Shown here one piece after another: positions 1 through 4,813 of a stretch of DNA of 5,636 nucleotides. The stretch comes from HGM12669 sp048527645. GTDB taxonomy: Bacteria > Bacillota > Clostridia > Oscillospirales > CAG-272. Both the position numbers and the translations under genes were made by a program. The DNA lies in NCBI GenBank assembly GCA_048527645.1, contig DBGFNI010000162.1:1-5636 (forward strand), in the 5' to 3' direction. The notes beneath the pieces are model-generated. The model had not been told where the DNA came from. It ran no database searches and worked only from the letters and a program-made list of their open reading frames with translations. Every line of letters starts with the position of its first letter. Positions within the stretch are counted from its first letter, which is position 1.

Positions 1-672
1 GTCTGCTGTCTGCTGCTGGGACAAATCCTTTCGGTAGCGCAAATACAGCACCTGCCGTTCCACATCGCTCAGCCGTTTCACCGCCTCCTGCAAAGTCAGC
101 CGGTCGGTCAGATGCTCCATCTGTCCCCGGTGATCGGACAGCACGCTTTCCAGCAGCATTTCCTCTTCCCCGACACGCACCGGCTCAGACAGCGAACGAA
201 CCGGGGTGATCGCCTCCAGTGTAAAAAAGTAGTCCTCCACCGTCATCCCAAGCTCTGAGGATATCTCGCGCGCAGTGCCGTCTTTTCCGTTTTTGAGGCG
301 AAACGCCTCCTGCGCACGCAAAATCCGCACGCCCTGCTGCTTGATCTGTCTGCTGACCTTCACCATGCCGTCATCGCGCAGATACCGACGAATCTCCCCG
401 ACAATCAGCGGCACCGCATATGTAGAAAACGCCGTACCGTAAGAGACGTCAAAGCTCTTAATCGCGCGGAACATCCCCATCACACCGATCTGCACCAGAT
501 CCTCATATTCCACACCCCGGTCCCGAAAACGAAGCGCCACCGACCGCACCAGACCCATATTGTCCTGCGTCAGCTTTTCCATAGCAGCCCGGTCACCCTG
601 CTGCGCGGCAATAATCTGCGCCCAGACCGCACGCCGCCGCTCTGATTTTTCATCCGGCGTTTTGTCCTGCAT
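1..672 (-). CDS. sigF: RNA polymerase sporulation sigma factor SigF (partial, C-terminus beyond window)
   Basis: This is the forespore-specific sigma-70 family factor that directs core RNA polymerase to early forespore genes. The window holds 224 residues from the ATG at 672. The family is about 250 residues long, so only the end of region 4 (the helix-turn-helix that reads the -35 element) is missing. Visible parts are region 2.1-2.2 at about residues 37-75 (DNMGLVRSVALRF, YEDLVQIGVMGMF), region 2.3-2.4 at about 78-111 (FSTYAVPLIVGEIRRYLRDD, VKVSRQIK), region 3 to about 170, and the start of region 4 from about 193 (LSDVERQVLYLRYRKDLSQQ). The FSTYAVP..GEI..(Y/F)(L/I)RDDG..KVSR stretch closely matches Bacillus SigF as I remember it. 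The ATG was chosen because GGAGG lies upstream at 685-689 with GAGAGAG closer in. The gene starts inside spoIIAB (23-nt overlap), which suggests translational coupling. SigG is a close paralogue, but the position after spoIIAB makes SigF the right call. Confidence 0.95.
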   Translation of the reverse strand, partial: MQDKTPDEKSERRRAVWAQIIAAQQGDRAAMEKLTQDNMGLVRSVALRFRDRGVEYEDLVQIGVMGMFRAIKSFDVSYGTAFSTYAVPLIVGEIRRYLRDDGMVKVSRQIKQQGVRILRAQEAFRLKNGKDGTAREISSELGMTVEDYFFTLEAITPVRSLSEPVRVGEEEMLLESVLSDHRGQMEHLTDRLTLQEAVKRLSDVERQVLYLRYRKDLSQQQTAD

Positions 673-1153
673 CCTCGCTCTCTCCCTCCGGCTGCGCCAC
701 CGGCTCGAATTTTTTATGCATTTCCACTGCCGTTCCTTTGCCCGGCATGCTCTTCACGCACAGCCTGTCCATAAAGCAGGACATGATCGCAAAGCCCATG
801 CCGCTGCGCTCACCGCTTGTATCCGTGGTATACATCGGCTCCATCGCCGCCTTCACATCGGGAATGCCAACCCCCCGGTCCCGCACCGCAATTTTCACCG
901 ATCGGTCACTGTACAGCCAAATCTGCAGGCAAACCGTGTTCCGCGCGCCGCCCGCGTTTGCATATCCGTGAACGATCGCGTTGGTCACCGCCTCCGATAC
1001 CGCGCACCGCACATCTGACAGCTCCCCCACGCCGGGAGAAAGCTGTGAGATAAAGGCGCAGGAGAGACTTCGCGCCAGACTCTCGTTTTCCGATATGGCA
1101 CGAAACTCCGTTTTCATTCGGTTGATACAGCTTCTTTTTTCTGCCCGTTCCAT
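650..1153 (-). CDS. spoIIAB: Anti-sigma F factor and serine kinase SpoIIAB
   Basis: This GHKL-fold protein binds sigma-F in the presence of ATP and keeps it inactive. It also phosphorylates SpoIIAA on serine. All ATP-site motifs are visible in the 167-residue product: the N-box EAVTNAIVHGY (E54, N58), the G1 box DRGVGI (92-97), and the lid and G2 segment TTDTSGERSGMGF (109-121). The C-terminal strand GKGTAVEMHK follows. B. subtilis SpoIIAB is 146 residues; here there are 12 extra residues before MKTEF and a longer acidic tail (PEGESEDAGQNAG) that overlaps the sigF start. The ATG at 1153 was chosen because GAGGTG lies 8 nt upstream (1162-1167). The internal ATG at 1117 aligns with the family start but has no good ribosome binding site. 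The spoIIAA stop is only 2 nt away, so the two are surely co-translated. No catalytic motif appears damaged. Confidence 0.96.
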   Translation of the reverse strand: MERAEKRSCINRMKTEFRAISENESLARSLSCAFISQLSPGVGELSDVRCAVSEAVTNAIVHGYANAGGARNTVCLQIWLYSDRSVKIAVRDRGVGIPDVKAAMEPMYTTDTSGERSGMGFAIMSCFMDRLCVKSMPGKGTAVEMHKKFEPVAQPEGESEDAGQNAG

Positions 1154-1155
1154 GT

Positions 1156-1527
1156 TTACACCACCTCTTTCGTTTTTGTGTCAGCGTCCGCACACACCAC
1201 TTCCAGAATTTTTTCCGTGCCTGCCAGACGCAGCAGCTTGAGAATCCGCGCAGTCGGATGCCAAACCAAAAAGCGTGCGCCCGCCTGCTGTGCGGTACGC
1301 GATCTGCCTAAAATAAAGCCCAGCCCCGCGCTGTCCATAAATGCCACACGGCTCAAATCCAGGCGCACGGTCTTCGGCCGCCAGTCAAAAATTTCCCGAT
1401 CTGCAGCCCGCCGCAAGCAGCCGGCGCTGTGATGATCAATATCGCCCAACACCGTCAGCGTCAAAACACCGTTGAGAAATTCCGCCTGTAAATTACTTGA
1501 AAAATAGCCCTGTTTTGACTCCGTCAT
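1156..1527 (-). CDS. spoIIAA: Anti-sigma F factor antagonist SpoIIAA
   Basis: This STAS-domain protein (123 residues) binds SpoIIAB and frees sigma-F when unphosphorylated. SpoIIAB phosphorylates it, and in known systems the phosphatase SpoIIE reactivates it. Visible features are the N-terminal strand LTLTVLGDIDHHSA (B. subtilis has GELDHHTA) and the phosphorylation loop FMDSAGLGFILGR, with S66 in the place of B. subtilis Ser58. The next residue is Ala67, where B. subtilis has a second Ser. The frame stays open to an ATG at 1638, but the start at 1527 is preferred: GGAGG sits 8 nt upstream (1536-1540), the length then fits the family (about 117 residues), and the upstream extension would run through the likely promoter. 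It is the first gene of the spoIIA operon, and its TAA is 2 nt before the spoIIAB ATG. Confidence 0.95.
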   Translation of the reverse strand: MTESKQGYFSSNLQAEFLNGVLTLTVLGDIDHHSAGCLRRAADREIFDWRPKTVRLDLSRVAFMDSAGLGFILGRSRTAQQAGARFLVWHPTARILKLLRLAGTEKILEVVCADADTKTKEVV

Positions 1528-1535
1528 ATTTCTTC

Positions 1536-1540
1536 CCTCC
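1536..1540 (-). promoter_or_regulatory. Ribosome binding site of spoIIAA (decides the start)
   Basis: On the minus strand this reads GGAGG, 8 nt before the ATG at 1527. It settles the start of spoIIAA at 1527 rather than at the in-frame ATG at 1638, 111 nt further upstream. Confidence 0.85.
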
Positions 1541-1587
1541 GTTTTCGTTTTTTTCCATCTTATCACTTGATTTAAGCAAAACACGTC

Positions 1588-1616
1588 GAAATCCGTCACA
1601 CACGCCGCAATCCTTT
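1588..1616 (-). promoter_or_regulatory. Putative sigma-H promoter of the spoIIA operon
   Basis: The minus strand reads AAAGGATTG (1608-1616), an 11-nt spacer, then ACGGATTTC (1588-1596). The remembered sigma-H consensus is RNAGGAWWW, 11-12 nt, RNNGAATWW. The -35 differs at its last base; the -10 has GATT for GAAT and a final C. Transcription would begin near 1580, leaving a leader of about 53 nt that contains the spoIIAA ribosome binding site. spoIIA is sigma-H-dependent in Bacillus, which supports the reading. The match is by eye and was not scored. Confidence 0.5.
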
Positions 1617-1679
1617 CCGTTTTTCTGACTGTGCGCACCCCGGAATCGGCAGATCAAACCATAAAATTTCAAAAAAGTC

Positions 1680-1717
1680 TTGCAATTGTGCCCTTTCTCC
1701 GATAAACTATATATAAT
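1680..1717 (+). promoter_or_regulatory. Candidate sigma-A promoter region of the flippase gene
   Basis: Two overlapping readings are possible. A perfect TATAAT lies at 1712-1717, but without a well-spaced -35 (TTGTGC at 1686-1691 would be 20 nt away). Alternatively TTGCAA (1680-1685), 17 nt, then TAAACT (1703-1708) gives normal spacing with 4 of 6 matches in each hexamer. Either one puts the transcript start at or just before the first ATG at 1724, which bears on the start choice for the flippase. Confidence 0.4.
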
Positions 1718-1738
1718 CTAATCATGAAACGGTGTGCT

Positions 1739-3166
1739 ATGAACAAATATAAAAAACTGGTCTCCAATACCGCGATCATCGGCATGGGGACCTTCGGATC
1801 AAAATTTCTTGTTTTCCTCTTACTGCGATTTTATACCGCGTGCCTCTCCCCGCAGCAGCTCGGCGACGCGGACATCATCACACAATCTGCAAATCTGCTG
1901 ATGCCGGTCATCTGCGCCGGTATCACAGACGGCGTGTTCCGTTTCGCACTGGACAAGCGAGAGGACCCCGGCAGAGTCTTTACCGCAGGGTTTTTCACCA
2001 TTCTGTCCGGCGGCACGCTTCTGGCTCTGCTCACTCCTTTGCTGACCCGGATACCGGTTCTGACCGAGTATTTCGGCAACAGCCGCTATCTGTGGCTGAT
2101 CTGCGCCTATGTAATCGCTGCGTGCTTTCATTCGCTGTGCGCCCAGTTTGTACGCGCGCGCGGCAGAACCAAGCTCTTCGCCATACAGGGAATTCTTGCA
2201 ACCGCGCTGAATATTCTCTTCAATCTCATCTTTCTGCTCGGTCTGCAATTTAAAGTGGTCGGGTATGTTTCGTCCATTATTTTGGCGGATATCCTATCAA
2301 CCGTCTTTTTGGTGGCAATTGACCGTTTGTACCGCTTTCTCTCGCCCCGTTATCTCAACCGCTCCTGTCTGTCCCGCATGCTGCGCTACAGCATTCCGCT
2401 GATCCCCACAACGGTTTTTTGGTGGATCACCAACGCGGCGGACCGCTACATGGTCAAGGGGATGCTCGGCGCTGAGGCAAACGGCCTGTACAGCGCGGCA
2501 TACCGCATCCCGACCCTGCTCATTCTGGCAAGCGGCATTTTCATCGAGGCGTGGCAGTTTTCCGCCGTGACAGAAGCGCAGGACAGTGCCAAAGAGGAGC
2601 ACAGCCGCTTTTTCGGAACGGTATTCGGCTCATTTCAGGCGCTGATCTTTCTTGCCGGAGCGGTGCTGATCGCCTTTTCCCGCGTGATCAGCAGTATTCT
2701 CTTTGCCGATTCCTATGCCGAGAGCTGGCGGTATATCCCGATTCTTGTTTTTGCAACGGTTTTTTCTTCGCTTGTGACCTTTATGGGCAGCGTTTATCTG
2801 ATCGACAAAAAGAGCGTGCTCTCGTTTCTGACCTCTGCTGTCGGCGCGCTGCTCAACATCGCGCTCAATCTGCTTTTGATCCGTCCGCTCGGACCCAACG
2901 GCGCCGGCTTGGCAACCTTTTTCAGTTATTTCATTGTTTTCATCATCCGCGCCGTGAACACGCAAAAATATCTGCGTTTTCAGCTTCACACCGTAAAGCT
3001 GTGTCTGAACACCCTGATTATGACCGTGCAGACCGTTTTCATTCTCTTTTCCCTGCCGTTTTGGATTCCGATGCAAATCCTTTGCACAGCCGCGCTGATC
3101 GCTTTGAACTTCAGACCGCTTTTGCAAGGCGTCAAACAGGTTTTCAGCCGTGCAAAAGCATCATAA
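1739..3166 (+). CDS. Polysaccharide/oligosaccharide flippase, MOP superfamily (Wzx-like)
   Basis: This is a polytopic inner-membrane protein of 475 residues with roughly 12-14 hydrophobic segments, typical of lipid-linked oligosaccharide flippases of the polysaccharide biosynthesis (Wzx/MurJ/MATE-related) superfamily. The N-terminus NKYKKLVSNTAIIGMGTFGS followed by a membrane helix is typical of these exporters. So is the central DRYMVKGMLGAEANGLYSAA at about residues 235-254, after the seventh or so helix. The cargo cannot be told from sequence; a cell-wall or capsular glycan is likely. It does not look like the sporulation flippase SpoVB, whose N-terminus as I recall it differs. The start is uncertain: ATG 1724 gives 480 residues, but it has no ribosome binding site and lies 6 nt after a TATAAT box. 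ATG 1739 fits the family N-terminus and has a weak GGTG before it. The gene is divergent from spoIIA and 116 nt before the SLH gene, with no obvious terminator between. Confidence 0.85.
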   Translation: MNKYKKLVSNTAIIGMGTFGSKFLVFLLLRFYTACLSPQQLGDADIITQSANLLMPVICAGITDGVFRFALDKREDPGRVFTAGFFTILSGGTLLALLTPLLTRIPVLTEYFGNSRYLWLICAYVIAACFHSLCAQFVRARGRTKLFAIQGILATALNILFNLIFLLGLQFKVVGYVSSIILADILSTVFLVAIDRLYRFLSPRYLNRSCLSRMLRYSIPLIPTTVFWWITNAADRYMVKGMLGAEANGLYSAAYRIPTLLILASGIFIEAWQFSAVTEAQDSAKEEHSRFFGTVFGSFQALIFLAGAVLIAFSRVISSILFADSYAESWRYIPILVFATVFSSLVTFMGSVYLIDKKSVLSFLTSAVGALLNIALNLLLIRPLGPNGAGLATFFSYFIVFIIRAVNTQKYLRFQLHTVKLCLNTLIMTVQTVFILFSLPFWIPMQILCTAALIALNFRPLLQGVKQVFSRAKAS

Positions 3167-3204
3167 GCTGCCGGGATAAGGTTAAATGACAAATCTTACA
3201 ATAC

Positions 3205-3233
3205 TTGACAAACGAAGCCATCTGTGGTAAACT
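3205..3233 (+). promoter_or_regulatory. Sigma-A-type extended -10 promoter of the SLH-protein gene
   Basis: A perfect -35 TTGACA (3205-3210) is followed, 17 nt on, by TAAACT (3228-3233), which is preceded by an extended -10 TGG (3225-3227). Transcription would begin near 3240, giving a leader of about 43 nt. The spacing and the perfect -35 make this the clearest promoter in the window. The -35 overlaps one of two TGACAAA repeats (3187-3193, 3206-3212) that resemble half of a Spo0A box. Confidence 0.75.
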
Positions 3234-3268
3234 TGTTCTAACCAAAAGACTTTGGAAATTTGATCATT

Positions 3269-3274
3269 GAGGAG
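3269..3274 (+). promoter_or_regulatory. Ribosome binding site of the SLH-protein gene
   Basis: GAGGAG lies 8 nt upstream of the ATG at 3283. This favours that start over the in-frame ATG at 3292, three codons later. Confidence 0.85.
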
Positions 3275-3282
3275 AAAGTATT

Positions 3283-4275
3283 ATGACATCCATGAAGCAC
3301 AAGCACTCCATCCCTGCCCTACTTCTCGCCCTGACACTGCTGTTCTCATTGGTTTGCGTTCCGCTGCCCGGCAGTGCATACCAATACAACGGTTCCAAAA
3401 CCGTTACTGACATCACAGCGCGGTATTATACCGACAATACCTTCAGCGCTTATCTTGCTTCCAATCAGTCAATGTGGTACGATGCCGCACTGGATGATTG
3501 GAGAGAAGCCGTCGAGCTGACCGTCTACTACAATGACGGCTCCACAGCGGTGATCACCGGCGTATCAGCGATCGAAAGCAGCTCCATCAACGGAAAGTCC
3601 TTTTACTGCACCTACAACGGGCTGGATAAACATATGTTTATCTTTGGCAAGAATTATTTGTACATCCAATACGGCGAATGGTATATCGAGATTCCGTTTT
3701 ATATCAACTGGGAATTCACGGATGTGTCCAACAGCCAATGGTTCTTCAAATCCGTGCGCTTTGTTTCCAACAACCGCGTGATGACAGGCGTTTCCAACAC
3801 CTCTTTTGCACCGCAGGCAAAGCTGACCCGTGAGATGTTTGTCACCATTCTGTACCGACTCACTGATGAGAATTACAGCGGTGCGGCGCAGACGCCCTTC
3901 ACCGATGTAAAGGCGAATACCTGGTCCACGCCCGCCATCAACTGGGCTTACGACTTGGGTCTGGTAGACGGCACTTCTCCCACCACCTTCTCCCCCGGCG
4001 CGAACATCACGCGCGAGGCAGCGTGCAAGATCATTGCCAATTTCTGCGCGGCATACGACAAACCGCTTTCATCCTCCGACATCTCCTTCGCCGATCAGGC
4101 GAAGATTTCCGGCTGGGCGCTGCCCATGGTGAAAGCCTGCTATCACAACGGCATTGTTTCCGGCAAGGACAACAACAGGTTTGACCCGCAGGGACTGACC
4201 ACCCGCGCGGAAGCAGCAACGCTGATCATGAACCTCTGTCAGAAGGTTTACGGCGATCACGATTGGTTCGAATAA
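3283..4275 (+). CDS. Secreted S-layer homology (SLH) domain protein
   Basis: This is an exported protein of 330 residues that is probably held on the cell surface by its C-terminal SLH repeats. Those repeats bind secondary cell-wall polysaccharide in known cases. Residues 1-32 form a signal peptide: basic MKHKH, a leucine-rich core, and likely cleavage after GSA. Residues about 33-144 form a Tyr/Trp-rich, probably beta-rich domain that I do not recognise. Three SLH repeats follow at about 145-194 (FTDVSNSQWF, LTREMF), 206-258 (FTDVKANTW, ITREAA) and 269-323 (FADQAKISGW, TTRAEA). The TRE/TRAE signature at the end of each repeat is present. The protein is short for an S-layer subunit and has no enzyme motif that I can see. 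Cys25 in the signal peptide is not in a lipobox, since Val precedes it. The gene has its own promoter and a strong terminator, so it can be expressed as a single unit, although read-through from the flippase gene is possible. Confidence 0.92.
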   Translation: MTSMKHKHSIPALLLALTLLFSLVCVPLPGSAYQYNGSKTVTDITARYYTDNTFSAYLASNQSMWYDAALDDWREAVELTVYYNDGSTAVITGVSAIESSSINGKSFYCTYNGLDKHMFIFGKNYLYIQYGEWYIEIPFYINWEFTDVSNSQWFFKSVRFVSNNRVMTGVSNTSFAPQAKLTREMFVTILYRLTDENYSGAAQTPFTDVKANTWSTPAINWAYDLGLVDGTSPTTFSPGANITREAACKIIANFCAAYDKPLSSSDISFADQAKISGWALPMVKACYHNGIVSGKDNNRFDPQGLTTRAEAATLIMNLCQKVYGDHDWFE

Positions 4276-4318
4276 TCCCTTCTGCTTTCACAGCGGGATT
4301 ACAATCAAATCACACAAG

Positions 4319-4355
4319 AAAAGGACATCTCAATACATGTTGAGATGTCCTTTTT
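4319..4355. terminator. Bidirectional rho-independent terminator
   Basis: A perfect 15-bp inverted repeat (arms 4319-4333 and 4340-4354, loop TACATG) has the core GGACATCTCAA/TTGAGATGTCC, flanked by A4 on the left and T5 on the right. It can end the SLH transcript on the plus strand and the prfB/small-protein transcript on the minus strand, which converge here. A weaker outer pair, CAATCAAA (4302-4309) with TTTGATTG (4353-4360), could extend the fold. A short AATCCC/GGGATT pair (4274-4279, 4295-4300) lies just after the SLH stop codon. Confidence 0.92.
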
Positions 4356-4382
4356 GATTGCATTGTTTTGTTGTGATCGTTT

Positions 4383-4775
4383 TTATGCCTCTGCAGGCGC
4401 CTCGTTTGCATCCTTGCCAAACTCCGCAGACTGTGCGGCGGGTGTTTCTTCTACGCTGTCATCGATTTCTTCCACCACGTCGTCCAGTTCGCAGGTGTCG
4501 CAGTCGCCGTAACAGAACGCACACTCGTCAAACATGTCGTCGTCATCCTCGTCAAAGGTGCATGCGTCCATCGCAGCCTTTTCGCGTGCGGCGACCTGAT
4601 CCTTCATTTCCTTGAGCACCAGCACCGATCCTGCCAACCCGCCGGCAGCGCCGATTGCCAGAAATGTATTTGCCAGGCTCTTCTTTTTCTGATACAGCAT
4701 TACAAACAGCACCACAAAGGATACCGCCTGCACCAGCAACGCAACACCGGCAATCATCTTCCAGTTTTTCATCAT
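4383..4775 (-). CDS. Small two-helix membrane protein with acidic four-cysteine tail (unknown function)
   Basis: I do not recognise this family. The 130-residue product has two hydrophobic segments, at about residues 7-28 and 36-54, joined by a basic turn (YQKKKS), so this turn is probably cytoplasmic. A KEMKDQVAAREKAAM linker follows, then a very acidic tail with DEDDDD (75-80) and a cysteine group C85-x2-C88-x3-C92-x2-C95, plus a lone C72. The last 30 residues are Ala/Glu-rich and look disordered. If the basic turn is inside, both termini would be outside, but a re-entrant or opposite topology cannot be excluded. The cysteines could bind a metal or form disulfides; neither is shown. AGAGGT at 4781-4786 is 5 nt from the first ATG (4775) and 8 nt from the adjacent second ATG (4772), so either may be used. 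The gene lies 38 nt after prfB and is probably in its transcript. Confidence 0.8.
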   Translation of the reverse strand: MMKNWKMIAGVALLVQAVSFVVLFVMLYQKKKSLANTFLAIGAAGGLAGSVLVLKEMKDQVAAREKAAMDACTFDEDDDDMFDECAFCYGDCDTCELDDVVEEIDDSVEETPAAQSAEFGKDANEAPAEA

Positions 4776-4780
4776 TCTAT

Positions 4781-4786
4781 ACCTCT
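4781..4786 (-). promoter_or_regulatory. Ribosome binding site of the small membrane protein gene
   Basis: The minus strand reads AGAGGT, 5 nt before the first of two adjacent ATG codons and 8 nt before the second. This supports real translation of an otherwise unrecognised small gene. I see no promoter in the 38 nt between prfB and this gene. Confidence 0.7.
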
Positions 4787-4813
4787 TTCTTTCAGATTTT
4801 TGTTTTTGTAATG

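Noticed and set aside
560..1018. Plus-strand open frame of 152 codons opposite spoIIAB and sigF
   Set aside because: It lies opposite two clearly identified genes, and its His/Arg/Cys-rich translation has no recognisable motif.
1528..1638. Longer spoIIAA starting at the ATG at 1638 (160 residues)
   Set aside because: The extra 37 residues have no SpoIIAA counterpart and run through the likely promoter, while the ATG at 1527 has GGAGG at ideal spacing and gives a normal length.
1660..1667. CATAAAAT, resembling a sigma-E or sigma-K -10 element ahead of the flippase
   Set aside because: I find no matching -35 at the right distance; in an AT-rich intergenic stretch an isolated match is expected by chance.
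2551..3189. Plus-strand open frame of 212 codons in another frame within the flippase gene
   Set aside because: Its product is Arg/Cys/Ser-rich and unlike a natural protein, while the flippase frame gives well-formed membrane helices across the same stretch.
3167..3204. Search for a terminator between the flippase and the SLH gene
   Set aside because: No stem followed by a T run is visible; only short, imperfect pairings were found.
3349..3363. Possible lipoprotein site at Cys25 of the SLH protein signal peptide
   Set aside because: The residues before it are Ser-Leu-Val; a lipobox needs Gly, Ala or Ser just before the Cys. Cleavage after GSA (residue 32) fits better.
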